DNA of 64,000 nt from Symsagittifera roscoffensis (Eukaryota; Xenacoelomorpha; Acoela; Convolutidae): the NCBI RefSeq assembly GCF_963678635.1, contig NC_087065.1:14390019-14454018 (forward strand), read 5' to 3'. A program made the translations under genes and the position numbers. Position 1 is the stretch's first letter. Each line of letters starts with the position of its first letter. The notes under the pieces were generated by a model. It was not told where the DNA came from. It saw only the letters and a program-made list of their open reading frames with translations, and made no database searches. Below, in pieces: positions 32,761-43,537 of the stretch.

Positions 32761-34264
32761 ATGCGTGAGGTCCTGGAGAAAATAATGAACTCCATAGAGT
32801 CTGATGTTCTGACCGAGTCAGTTACAGAGGACAGTGCCGATGATGAGCAGGTCACGAAGAAATTACCCGTCAGACGAGCCAAAAAAAGGGCTGAAGCGGC
32901 TGAAAGGGAAGACAGGAAGTCGAGCCGTAAACCAGAGAGTGGTGAAGTCAAAAGCCAGCGCAGTGGTGGCCTCTTTGACGAGCGCAGGTCGTTCAGGCGA
33001 GAGCGGGCAAGGAGATGGTGCGACGCTAGCCGGGGGAGAAAAAGAGAACCTGATACCCCCTATGCTCTTGGCAGGTCTGACCACAACAGCCACGAAATCA
33101 AAGAAGACTGCACGAACCCTAGCAGACACTAAGCTAGAGATGGAGATCATCAGTCAGTGTGGATCTGGAGGACTTGATGATTACAGGCCCTCGCGAACCA
33201 ACATGGCCCGGATGAAACTGGAGGGACAACTCGACGTGGTCGAGTACAGTCGAGTCACTGTGCCGGAATCGGTCCACATGGGAGATCCATCAGGGGGTTA
33301 TGTGGAGATGTTGAAGGCGAGGAACTCCGCGAGAGGGCACCTGATGGCTTGGAGCGAGAAGCGAGCCATGCAGGAATATCTGAAAGGGCTTACGGAGAAT
33401 TTTAACCTAAATCGGAAAGAATACGGCACAGTAATGTCCTCGGTGGCGAACGAAATCGGGCTGGAAAAACTACTGGAAATCTCTTGGAGGGCGGCCCTCC
33501 AAAGATACTTTGACGAGACGATGCATGCGCCTGCGACGGTGGCAGCGTACCTGGTTCATCCGTGCACGAGAACTGACCTGCAAGTACGGTTGGATTGGTG
33601 CTTGATGGGCATAAAGAAGGCGGAATATGAAGCCAGTAATGATTTGAAATCAAAGGAACAGGAGCTGGAGTTGATGGAAGCCCTGCGAGCGTTGATTTCA
33701 AAAGACGATTCTGCGATAGCCTGGGCTAAGCGTAAGGATGCCCTTTGCTTTGTAAGGTTCGTGGTGGATCGTATCCCCACTCCTGTTTTGGGAGAATGCA
33801 TAAAGATCATTCGGCAAAAGGGAGTTGATTGCGAAAGAAACTTCCTCAGTGCACTCCTGGAACTATATCAGGATATGCCGTTGGTTGTACCAAATAGGGA
33901 GTCGAACGACATGGAGAGCTATCGCAAGTTGGAAGAAGTGAGAAGGTATTCCAACAAAGGATTGAAAGTGAGCCGGGAGTTGATTGAAACAGTCAGGGGA
34001 CAAAAAGACTTTGCAACACTAGGGAAATTGAAGTCGTTCCAATATGTGTCTGGCATACCGGGGATGGCGTATAATCCCTTCGTGAATGAAGAAGCCAGGG
34101 AAGCGTACTTTGACTATGAGCAAGTCGTAGTGCTCAATTTCTGGGTCGAACGGATCAAGGAAACTGGAATGCTGATGGTGGAACAACCCAAGCTGGGAAT
34201 TATTTTAGAAGAACGAGTGGTCGAACCCTCGGTTCCCGAGCTGAAGGGGCAAGTGATGTTTTGA
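32761..34264 (+). CDS. GR1 accessory gene E: about 500-residue protein of unknown function
   Basis: The frame 32834-34264 gives 476 codons, the longest undamaged frame in GR1. An ATG at 32761 in another frame probably supplies the start, with a slip near 32870. The N-terminus is Lys/Arg/Ser-rich. From about residue 90 it is a mixed helical protein with YVEMLKARNSARGHLMAWSE, SWRAALQRYFDETM and GIPGMAYNPFVNEEAREAYF. No transmembrane segment, zinc site or catalytic motif is visible. Its openness amid damaged neighbours is notable. Absent from GR2 because of the deletion. Confidence 0.55.
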
Positions 34265-34367
34265 TTGTGATTCTTGGGACGGTCCCTTGAAAACCATACT
34301 AGTAGCCATGTGGGAACTCATGAAGCCTTCTTAGTGTCCCCATCCTAACGCCGGTTTAATCTGGGAC

Positions 34368-36073
34368 ATGACGGCGGATATCACGTTAGACCTGGATGAT
34401 GACGCGAGTCTACATGATCTGGCCATGATACACCATCTGCTGGCCATGAGGATGACAAAGCGAAAGAGCAACCCATCCACGGAGCCATCCGAGGAAAGTC
34501 GATCGAGCAATTGGCTGAGGCAAGGCACCTGTTTAGCTCAACATAGTGGGATGGAAGGACATGTTTGCAACTTGGGACACTGTCTGATTACGCTGAGCGA
34601 GCAGCATCGACAACTGGCACGATTGTACGGACGATTGAGCATGTCGGATAAGAGTGGCATGGAGTTGGTCGCGGACTGTCATGGGGTGACGGATGTAAAA
34701 TTGACCACTGCCTTGGGATTTTGTAGCATGACGAGCTCTATAGAATCGCTTGAGCGCCTGGAGCGTGCCCATGAGCTAGTGACGTCCCTCAGCGTGGAAG
34801 TATTCCCTGGAGCATTGCAGACAGAGCAGAAGATTGGAGGCTGGCGAGAAGCTCTTGAAAATGAAATGAATCTGAATGATAGTGAGGCCTATCATAGACC
34901 TACTGGTTCAAAATATCTGGTGGGTTCAACCTCCGCACCATATTGCAATAGTAGGTATCCTACGCATATGGTGGTGATGGATGCGAGGACGCAGCAGGTG
35001 ATGATTGACCAACTTTTCTCTGTGCCAAAAAGCGTGAGGTTGGCCAGAATGTCGGAGAGGTCATATGATTTGTTGGCGAAGATCTTTTGGGCAGTCCCGA
35101 AGAGATCTGAAGGCGAGTTGCAAGACGTAGTGGGTGAAGAGTTCATGAGGTTGAACGAAGGTAATGTGAGCGAGTTCCAGAAGCAGAAAGCGAGTGGAGC
35201 GTTACCCACTGAATTCCCCACCATAGAAGAGAAAGACGATTTGCACAGAATTATGATGGAGGTGGAATCGTTGCTGGGAGCCTCAGGGTATCGGAACCGA
35301 AGGAACATATTGAGGACCCATGGGGAGTATCCTTGTCACTGCTTGGCGCAGACGTTATGGTACCCCAAACGCGGGAATCTGATGCTAGTATGGGGCGTGG
35401 AGGTGTTGTACTCTACGGGGTTGCCCGATCAGAATCAACAGGTATCAATCGTGGTGGTTAGTGCCATGCTGGCAGTGAGGTGGTTGGAGGCTAACGAGGA
35501 CACAAGTGAACAGGAGACGGCCGTGCCGACTCCTGAGCAGCTGAGCAACGTAAAGATGAGCCGCAAATTGGATCTTTTCAGAACCACCTGCAAGGTTCTG
35601 AGAATACCCAAAGACATTGAAAGAATATGGTCAAGGCAAAGGTTGATGCCTGGTTCCGAGCAGTGATGACGTCATGGATGTATGAACGCGCGAAGCGTCA
35701 CATGTACAGGAACATGGAAGCCTATCAATCTTTCCAGTTAGATATAAGACCGGGAGCCTATAAGAGAGCATTCCTGACGCACAGAAATGCGGTCACCACG
35801 GCGGTGAAGCGAGTAGCTGGAGCGCCTTGTGTAACTGAAGATGAGAAGAAAGAGGTCTTAAGAGCTGACCTAGAAAGAAATGTGAGCCTGTGTCTTCACA
35901 ACAGCTTTTGCAGGAACCGGGAGCAAAAGGTGAATGTGGACTTGCTACCTTGTTGCAAACCGAGGCTAATGGAACAGGAGAGTTGGGGCACGGCCCGCAA
36001 CTCCATGGACATATTGGAAAAAGTCCTAGAAGATAGTGAAGCTGAAGATCAGGATGGAGAAGCAAAGGAATGA
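34368..36073 (+). pseudogene. GR1 accessory gene F: about 570-residue protein of unknown function, one frameshift
   Basis: 34368-35666 (432 codons) and 35627-36073 (148 codons) overlap and belong to one protein; a single-base slip near 35650 divides them. Recognisable conserved segments are FSVPKSVRLARMSERSYDLL, EYPCHCLAQTLWYP, SIVVVSAMLAVRWLEA, FLTHRNAVTTAVKR and LCLHNSFCRNRE. The last part has several cysteines and could bind metal. GR2 encodes the C-terminal two thirds (39619-40667), confirming that it is an element gene. No known family recognised. Confidence 0.6.
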
Positions 36074-36842
36074 AGATGATGGAACAAAGAGGATAAATGA
36101 AGACGTGAACAAGAAAGGAAGAGAAGGAGAAAAAACTTGATTGTCTTTCTGTGTAAAAACTTGAACTAATCAACCAAGTTTGATTATTGAACTTGTTAAA
36201 CTTTTTGTTTTGATCTAGTTTGGTCAGACCAAATTTTGATAATTGTTACAAATGTTAAAATTGTTGTATTGTTGATTTTAGACTATTTATATATATATGG
36301 AGAACATAGGTGAGTATATTTACCTATTTAAACACGACTGAAGTTTTTAACCTGTGTAATACACAATTTCACTGTGTGGCGACATGGTAGGTTTGGGTAA
36401 ACTCGCTCGAAAAGGATGAGTAACTCAATAACTTTCCTAGCCACAGAGTTTCTTAGTTTTAATATCAAATAGGACCGCATAAATAACTGATTATACTTGG
36501 TGAGTGACGTTAAGTTAATTTTAACGAGTACGTGGCCGTGCCACGTCCCACTTTTTTAATCACAAAAAGCGAAAAGAGGTTTTATGGCAAGATGACGTAA
36601 GTAGTCAGAAAAGAAATTTTATCTAGGATACTCCTCATGGTGCAAGTTTTGTGAAAATGTTGGAAGGCAGTGAGATGCAGTACGATGCCATTTGCGACAC
36701 GTAGTGAGTTGAGGTGGAGTAGATAAATTTCATTTTCTTATGCGATTTGTAAGATTGATTATAGAGAACTGGAACACTACTTGACGATAACCCGGTATTA
36801 TGCGATCAATAGGGACATTGATGGGGACTTGTCCGGGGAGTA
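36074..36842 (+). other. GR1 3' untranslated region with purine-rich end
   Basis: AT-rich with no gene. The last part matches GR2 39.0-38.9 kb (GGAAGGCAGTGAGATGCAGT; ATGCCATTT). Immediately before the LTR lies GACTTGTCCGGGGAGTA, the likely polypurine primer region; GR2 has CTGTCCAGGGAGTA at the same place. Confidence 0.6.
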
Positions 36843-37730
36843 CTTGCCATTCTGCCAAATTGGCACAGCGCAACCTTCCGGCGGGACAGAAAAAGACGGC
36901 TTAAGGCCTAAGTAACCAAAAAAAGTGCTGCGAAGGAGGGTCGAAATATTCCGGAAGTTTAAATTTTTAAAATTTCGATTGACGGGCAAGTATTTCTCAG
37001 AAATACAAAAAGACGGCCATTTTGACGAAAAAGAACGAAAAAACAGAACAACGACAATTATGGTGAAAAACAGTCGCACGAGAAAACGAGAAAAACGAAG
37101 CCCCTTATCGTGGCAATCACACACGATAAGACCGATAGCAGAGAGAAACAGTGAGAAAGGAGGCTTCAGTGGGGAAGGAATATTCCGCGGAACCCTCCCG
37201 TGCCACAAATTGGGAGAGATAACAGCGTTATCTCGAGAAGAACACGGGAGCGGAGGCTTGGCCCCCCAGAGACTGTCATATGTTGAAGGACTGCAGTAAA
37301 CTAGATTTTTAGCTACTCTGATGCCATCGAACTTTGAATAAACACCGGTATTATTTGATATTTTAGAATATGAGTAGCTAGAAAGAGGAAAGGGTCAATC
37401 CATCTCCAATGGATTTAATATAGAACTGTCACACAAAAACATATTAAAATAGGGTATTCGAGCCGTGTTTTCAATAACAATCACGTATTCTGAGGATCCG
37501 AGACTCAGCTATGTGGTTGGGTTCGCATGTAAACGAAAGCTGATCAAAAGTTGTTTGACTGATGGCCTAAAAATAGTAACTTTTTACTTAGCCCTAAACA
37601 GACCAGAAAATCAACTGGCAAGGTCGAGACGGTGAAAAACCAGTAGGATTAAGGTAACTGACGCCTGCCAGTCGTTAATAGGTACTTTTTCTACGCTCCG
37701 TCGCTGTGTAGTATTTGGGCGAATGTTACA
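36843..37730 (+). repeat. GR1 3' LTR (888 bp)
   Basis: Full-length match to 13278-14167 with a changed first dinucleotide (CT for TG). It ends GAATGTTACA. Directly after it, CAT (37731-37733) repeats the three bases before the 5' LTR. Confidence 0.9.
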
Positions 37731-37997
37731 CATCCTGATGGCCCCAACCGGTGGATAAAGCTCCTCAGTCTGCCCAGCAACTGTCTTTGTAAACCCGAAA
37801 GAGGGGGAAAAATAGACGGAAAACCCTAGCAAGGTAATAATCATCAAATTGATTCTTTCATGAAAACTTCCGTGTTGTTCAATCCTTTGCAGAAGAAGAA
37901 AATACCGGCTCAAAATCAACGCGACAAGGGACCGGCATTGTCTCGAGCTGTTTGCGCGAAAGTTGACGAAGGTGACATCCGTGGTTCTATCAGACTG
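37731..37997 (+). pseudogene. Non-LTR retrotransposon, middle piece between GR1 and GR2 (piece 2 of 3)
   Basis: Translates in the same codon phase as 12531-13277 to HPDGPNRWIKLLSLPSNCL, then CKPERGGK. After short damage it reads GPALSRAVCAKVDEGDIRGS. This is the linker between the zinc-finger part and the reverse transcriptase in this family. Left neighbour is the GR1 3' LTR. Right neighbour is the GR2 3' LTR. It is the only remnant of the original target between the two giants. Confidence 0.8.
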
Positions 37998-38910
37998 TGT
38001 ATCATTCGCCCGGAAATACATATTGACGGAAAACAAAAATAGGTTCTAAGACGACTGGCCAGCGTCTAAACAGAGCTCTACATGCTTTTCACCGTCTCTA
38101 CCAAAGCCAGTTCTTTTGGTGGTCTTTTCAACATCGGGTCGACAAAAACGTTACTGTTCTCCGGCTTCGACCAGAACGCTCAAATTAACTTAATTACATG
38201 CAGAAATAGTGAGCTCATGGCTGGGTCTCAGTATCCCCAGACAACGAGGTCACTCCTAAAAACAGGGCTACTACTACTTGTTGTATTACTATTGTTTTTG
38301 TTCAGTAGATAAAAATCATCATATCCATCGAAGATGGATCAACCCTTTCCCCCAACTCCTAGCTTCTCATCCTCGTAAAATGAATTCAGATGTTAATTAA
38401 TTTCAACTCAGGACATAATAGGGAAGCTAGAAGTTTGTATGAAAAGATATGAGTTCCAGTCTCGAAACCCCTCCGGATTCTTGAATCCGGGGAAATAAGA
38501 CCCTTATTTTTCTTCGCGAAGGCTCTCTTTTACCCTTCACCGTTTTTCGCAACGGCCTTGCAACTATTGTAGCGGCACAAAAGTTGCAACTCGGAGCAGT
38601 CTCTGCTACTTCTGTTTTTCTCCGATTCTGATTCTCAATTTTCTCGTTGTTGTCGTCGTCGCAACTATTGTTGTTCTGTTCTTATTTTGGTTTTTCTCTA
38701 AAATGGCCGTTTTTGACGTTTCTCAGAATCATTACGTCATCATTTCGAATTTTTAAAAGTTAGGAATTTCCAAATCCTTCAGCCTTCACGATTTGTCCAA
38801 TCGTCTGAATAACGCTCTTTATCCTTCAAAACCGCCAATTCGAAAGGTTCGCTGCTAAAAACTCGAAACTGTTGAATCTTCATTTTTATCCATTCTGGTC
38901 GAATGTCACA
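37998..38910 (-). repeat. GR2 3' LTR (913 bp)
   Basis: On the minus strand it begins TGTGACATTCGACC (38910) and ends in GAATGATACA (37998). It aligns with 56336-57239 throughout, including a stretch with GTCGACAAAAACGTTACTGT on the plus strand. Confidence 0.88.
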
Positions 38911-39618
38911 TACTCCCTGGACAGCCCGGTCAATATCTCCATTGAATCTCGCAATATTCGTAAAATTGGTACAGTGTCATTGAAAAGAATTTACAAAATG
39001 CACGAAATTACTTTTATCCGCGTCATATCGACACACTGCAGAATATAAATGGCATCATACTACATTGCTATAGCCTTCCAAATTCTTTCACTGATCTGCA
39101 CTTTGAGGATATGACTTAAGATAAAACATTTTTTTCTGACTTCCAACGTCATTGCCCTAGGTTGATCAGTTGATCACAAAGTGATCAGTTTTCCTAGTTG
39201 ATTAAAAACAGTCATGCAGGCTGGAATATTTAAATTTACTCTTTGCTCAAGCCTTTCTAAATAAATATTAAGTGTCTCTAAAGCCATTAACTAAAATCAA
39301 AATGCAAATTTATAAATGCAACAAATTCTTTAATGTTCAAAACTAAACTAAATGTTTCAGTTTTCAATCACAACTTGGTTGCTTAGTTTCTCACTTGAGT
39401 TTTCGTCACACACATAAAATAATTCTGAGTTTTAACTTGTTCTCTTTCGTCACTTCTTTGTTTCTTCTTTTTTCGTCGTTTAGAAGTTCTAAAACTTCTA
39501 AATTCTTCTAACTTTCTTTCTTTTTGCATCTTGTTTTCCGGCCATTTGTCAATGCTCCATCTCCTCCTCCTGCGATATTGACTCTGTACTTCCAGTTTAT
39601 GTGTCTTGCAACACATCG
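38911..39618 (-). other. GR2 3' untranslated region
   Basis: Non-coding apart from a short Lys/Arg-rich frame (39383-39616, minus), which directly follows gene F and has no supported function. The end nearest the LTR (CTGTCCAGGGAGTA on the minus strand) is the likely polypurine region. Homology with GR1 36.65-36.84 kb is recognisable. Confidence 0.5.
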
Positions 39619-40667
39619 TTAGCTATTCTGACGCTGTTGGAAGCAGTCCTCCAACTTCTGCTCTTCTACCCTCTGTTTACAACAAGGTAGGGGATCCACG
39701 TTAGATTCTCTGTTCCGGCAGAAGCTGTTGTGAAGACACAACGTCACGTTTCTCTCCAAATCTTCCTTCAACACCTCTTCTCTTTCTTTTCCACTACGTT
39801 CACTTGTCCTGGAAATTATCTTCACCGCGGTGGTCACTGCATTTCGATGAGTCACGAAAGCTCGCTTAAAAGCTCCTGCCCCAATGTCCAGCTGATACCC
39901 ACTGTACACTCTGCCGTGCTTCGACATGTGCTTTTTGGCATATTCGTACAACCATGCAGTCATGTTGGCTCTAAACCATGGCATCAGTCGTCTTCTTGCC
40001 CATATCTTTTTTTTACTTCTATCGGAATGTTCAGAACCTTGCACATTGTCTCAAAAAGATCTAAATCTTTTAGACAATCCAATTTCTGCAACTGTTCTCT
40101 TGTTGGCGCCTCCTGTCTTTTGTTCTCTCTCACATGAGCCTCCAGCCACCTTATCGCCATCATAACTCCCACTATCACTATTGTTATGGGCCGTGATGAG
40201 TCTGGTAAACTCATGGAGAGCAGCTCTCGAGAGTCCCAGATTAACACCAGAATACTACGCCCGGGATACCACCATGTCTGCAGCAAGCAGTGGCAGGGAA
40301 ACTCTTCATGTGTCAACATGATGCTCCTCCAATTAAGCTTTCCCGAAGCTTCCAGTACTGGTTCCACTTCCATCATCACTCGGTGGACTTCATCATTCTC
40401 GTCTACTGTATTGTAATCTGTAACGGTTGATCCTCTCTGCGTCTGTCTCTCAAAGGCACTGAAGTTCCCACTCACGTGTCCCATAAACTTCCTTCCCATT
40501 ATTGGTTCCAAATCCTCCTTTGTTCTCGCTGGAACTGCTGAGAACATTTTACACAGTAACTTGTAAGATTTTTCCGACATTCTCGTTAGTCTCACACACT
40601 TTGGCACTGAGAAGGCTTGATCCACGATCGTTCTCGTACTCTTTTCATCCACAGCTACAAAATGCAC
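39619..40667 (-). pseudogene. GR2 accessory gene F, C-terminal two thirds, frameshifted
   Basis: 39984-40667 and 39619-40044 are parts of one protein. A run of eight A near 40015 accounts for the frame change. Segments matching GR1 include FSVPKCVRLTRMSEKSYKLL, EFPCHCLLQTWWYP, ITIVIVGVMMAIRWLEAHV, FVTHRNAVTTAVK and LCLHNSFCRNRE. The same protein in two divergent copies, with most changes conservative, suggests past selection on it. Function unknown. Confidence 0.6.
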
Positions 40668-40670
40668 CGG

Positions 40671-41066
40671 CTATCTGCTCTTGCACATTGGAGCTAAGGT
40701 CGATCTCACCAAATATCGTGCTCCTGATGGTCTACGATAAGTTTCACTGTGTGGGATGTTCATTTCCGTCTGTCTTTGTACTCCGATAGCGATTGACACG
40801 AATTGCAGTAGGTCCAGATCGACCGCTGCCAACATTATGACGTCCGTCCAAAACAGAGACATGAAAGTGTGTACGAACTCTGAATTCGCTACTATTATAA
40901 TCTTGATCTTCCTCATTTCTGCTTTGTCGTACGCGGCAAAGATGGTCTCATCTTTCTTTATCGCTTTCAATTCGCCGTATCTTTGGGCATCACCTTCCCG
41001 ATTCACTTGCTTTGGGTATAATCTTTCTTTCACATGACCTGGGGGTGTCTTCAGCTGCCTGAACAT
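40671..41066 (-). pseudogene. GR2 fusion of accessory gene D start to gene F middle across a deletion
   Basis: The first part (RYGELKAIKKDETIFAAYD, IIIVANSEFVHTFMSLFWTD) equals GR1 gene D at about 29.77-29.97 kb. After FVSIAIGVQRQ the text switches to SETYRRPSGARYLVRST, equal to GR1 gene F at about 34.88 kb. The join is in frame. Some 4.9 kb present in GR1 is lost between them. A stop at 40671 separates it from the rest of F. Confidence 0.72.
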
Positions 41067-41234
41067 CTTTACATGTTTTCCAATCGGCGCCCTCGTTATC
41101 AGAAATCTTCCAGGTCTCTCTTCTCAATTCCCCTCATCGTGATTCAGTTTTACGTCTTGTAACGGTTGGGCGTTCACTGGTCCCATTGTGTTATTAGAGT
41201 GTAGTCCCTCTAGGTCAGCAAACCTCAAGGCAGT

Positions 41235-41765
41235 TCAAGAGCTGAAGTTTATGCCAGCCGCTATCAACCAGTCCACTCCTGCTATCGAGTACAATCCGCT
41301 GACCGATAACCTTGCTCCCTTCAGCATCCTCATGGCATCCGCTGCGAAGCTCACCGTCTGAAGGTTCAGTTTCATCAGGTCATCCTTGTATATGTGCCAT
41401 GGAGAAGGTATTGGCCTCGACCACATTAGAGAGCTCCTGTTAGGGCGTCTTTCCTCTCGACTGGTCCTTGTCGTCTCCGACCTCGTGTCCGATCTAGAGG
41501 TGCTGGCTGTCTCCTCCATCGGGTTGACAGGCCCTAGTCTTCTCCTAGGATTAATGGTCCTTCTCATTGGTGCTTCTCCCAACCGATCTTGAACTTCTGT
41601 TCTTTGACCTGGTTCGCTAGAGCTCTGCTGTCTATAGTTCATCACGGCCGGGACCGTCTCCAAGCGTGTTTCCAGGCTAGGAGGCATAAAGGTGGTAATC
41701 ACAGGTTCGTTCAATGCTCCCTCCTCCTTTAGCACTCCTGTTTCAAAGAGTTCTACTTCCTTCAT
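41235..41765 (-). CDS. GR2 accessory gene C, unknown function
   Basis: 176 codons: Ser/Arg/Thr-rich first 100 residues, then SLMWSRPIPSPWHIYKDD, FAADAMRMLKG and YSIAGVDWLIAAG. The second half matches GR1 29.30-29.52 kb while the first half is hardly conserved. It follows gene B with a short overlap at 41743-41765. No domain recognised. Confidence 0.55.
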   Translation of the reverse strand: MKEVELFETGVLKEEGALNEPVITTFMPPSLETRLETVPAVMNYRQQSSSEPGQRTEVQDRLGEAPMRRTINPRRRLGPVNPMEETASTSRSDTRSETTRTSREERRPNRSSLMWSRPIPSPWHIYKDDLMKLNLQTVSFAADAMRMLKGARLSVSGLYSIAGVDWLIAAGINFSS

Positions 41766-42825
41766 CCAATCGCTCTTGGAAGACTCTGTTCAACCAAGCC
41801 TGTCCTTCTATATTATCGAATTGGATGCCGTCCGTGGTCAACCTGGCCTGATCCATAGCTCTCAACTCATGTTCGATGTCCATGAGGATCATCCTTCCGG
41901 CATTCCGACTTGCTAGATTCCTTAGAATGTTATTCCACCTGACCACTCCTTCGTTGTGCCTTCTCGCTGTTGCAGTCAGACTCCTCGCCTTCATTGGCAT
42001 AGTGCATACGGTCAGTACCGCGCAGTTGAACTTCTGCCAAAGAGTGGTAAACAAGCACACCATCATTGATTCCCATAGTGCTTCCTCCTCATCCGAGCCT
42101 CTCGAGATGTTATTTGTCCCAACTAGCATCACTACATTAGGGATTCTCCCTGGGTTCGTCAATTCCACCATCCGAAATAACTGGGCTATGGTCGCGCCTC
42201 CGAAGGCCATCACCGTGGTGACCCAAGAGGTCCTCAAGTTCGAAAGTAATCTGACTAAGCTATCTCCCAGTATCAGATGTGATGTCCCCAGCGGTGGTTG
42301 CTGCAGGTTCACTGCCGGGTTCCAGGTCGCTCGATTGAAGAAAGCTCTCGAATCCGCCTCTGGAACTCCTGTGAAGTTATACTTCAACTGATTGTTCTTC
42401 TGTACATCTATCACACGTGACACTTTCCTCGCCGGCATCTTTCGTATCCTCCTCTCTGGGACCTTAGAGCTCCCCATTGGTGGCGTTGTGTCGCTAACTC
42501 CATGTCTGGTCATCACGCCTTGGAAGAGTCGTACTCTGCCCGTATCGTCGATCGTTCCATAGGGTGCAATCACCCCGGAACCTGGCGCATTATAATTGGC
42601 GACTAGTCGTCCAGCTGTCTCTATCAGCTTCCTCACCGTTTGTTCCACGACTGGGTCACCCAAGGTGTCACTCGGGTCCGGGATTGTCACTCGACCTGTT
42701 GTTGTCGGGGGTCGCGTTTCCGTTGTCTGACTCATCTCTCGAGGCGTCAAGAGCTCCATCGGGGACTGCCCACGAGGAATACCCCTTGCAGGTATCACTT
42801 TTTCCACGGCTGTAGTCAATGCCAC
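41743..42825 (-). CDS. GR2 accessory gene B: SGNH/GDSL-type hydrolase with N-terminal extension
   Basis: 360 codons. Residues 1-180 are a low-complexity extension that shares text with the end of gene A in GR1 (TIPDPSDT). The SGNH part has LILGDSLVRLL (about 184-194), FGGATIAQL, LVGTNNISRG (about 235-244) and TTDGIQFDN (about 331-339). The catalytic His of the last block is Gln here, whereas GR1 keeps DGIH, so this copy is probably inactive as an enzyme. Blocks I, II and III are otherwise intact. It is the most complete SGNH frame in the window. Confidence 0.75.
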   Translation of the reverse strand: MALTTAVEKVIPARGIPRGQSPMELLTPREMSQTTETRPPTTTGRVTIPDPSDTLGDPVVEQTVRKLIETAGRLVANYNAPGSGVIAPYGTIDDTGRVRLFQGVMTRHGVSDTTPPMGSSKVPERRIRKMPARKVSRVIDVQKNNQLKYNFTGVPEADSRAFFNRATWNPAVNLQQPPLGTSHLILGDSLVRLLSNLRTSWVTTVMAFGGATIAQLFRMVELTNPGRIPNVVMLVGTNNISRGSDEEEALWESMMVCLFTTLWQKFNCAVLTVCTMPMKARSLTATARRHNEGVVRWNNILRNLASRNAGRMILMDIEHELRAMDQARLTTDGIQFDNIEGQAWLNRVFQERLDEGSRTL

Positions 42826-43537
42826 CCGTTCCGATTGCTCCTTGTAGTCGCCTCAAGCGCTCAATTTCTTCACCCTGCTTCTTGTTGCAGTCTTCAAACA
42901 ATTTTTTCCACATGTCTCTGTCCTCCTCCGTAATGAGCATGGTCTTAGTCACTTCATCCAGCTCCTTCCTGATCCTTTCCAGCTCATCCTTCATCCCATC
43001 TAGATCTTGCATGGTTTGGTTCGTTTGAAGCCCTTGTTCTACTCTCGCCCTCTTTGGTGGCACAGCTATTCTCAGTGGTGAACTAGACGAGGCAGCCTCG
43101 TTGTTCATCTCTTGATGCATTCTCCTTAGCCCAGGCTTGGGCTTGGAAGGCAAAGGCGTTTCACCTGATTGATAAGTCCAAGAACTTCCCAATAAAGGCT
43201 CGTTCGCCAAGTCACTCCCTGAGAGAGCCCCGTTTCTCCACGTCATCACTCTCATGTTCGGGCGGTCTAGTACTCCCCTTTATCCGTATGCTGCCATCAA
43301 TAGGACTTCCGTGGGGCGATCTCCACGGTTGTCATGCCCCAAGATGTTTATCAGGGCGGTCAGCAACATGACTACCTCTGGGTCCTCCAGAGCGAAGTCC
43401 CGATCCATTAGCCGACGATAGATCGCATCTACCATCGGTCCTACGTATGCCTCTGTCAGGTCCATCAATTCATCCAAGTTCAAATTATCCATTCTCTTTC
43501 CAGGTTTTGATTCAATTTGATTCACGGTTTGACTCAA
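42668..43537 (-). pseudogene. GR2 accessory gene A: coiled-coil protein, split
   Basis: 43280-43537 gives the N-terminal helical part (MDNLNLDELMDLTEAYVGPM; first ATG at 43492). A stop precedes 42668-43255, which holds the PPKRARV basic stretch and a coiled coil (DELERIRKELDEVTK). The spacing and content match GR1 gene A. The C-terminal end overlaps the gene B frame. Confidence 0.6.

Larger units (their letters stand above)
13278..37730 (+). mobile_element. GR1: giant Ty3/gypsy-type LTR retroelement with a large accessory gene block
   Basis: Two direct LTRs (13278-14167, 36843-37730) bound 22.7 kb of internal DNA. The trinucleotide CAT occurs directly before and directly after the element (13275-13277 and 37731-37733). 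The order is leader, gag, protease, RT, RNase H, linker, integrase, macro-like domain, spacer, then about 9 kb of extra reading frames. Frameshifts and stops interrupt nearly every gene. The two LTRs differ at only a few dozen positions by eye, fewer than the GR2 pair, so GR1 is probably the younger insertion. It lies inside a non-LTR element in the same orientation. Confidence 0.88.

Noticed and set aside
35627-35666. Programmed -1 frameshift between the two parts of accessory gene F (also at about 40015 in GR2)
   Set aside because: Both copies shift by -1, but at different places: the conserved IW-R-RLMP text lies before the shift in GR1 and after it in GR2. GR1 has no slippery heptamer. 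Independent indels are the simpler reading.
37741-38000. Part of a GR1 or GR2 LTR
   Set aside because: It matches neither LTR. Both LTRs end cleanly at 37730 and 37998, and the segment translates as the missing middle of the non-LTR element.
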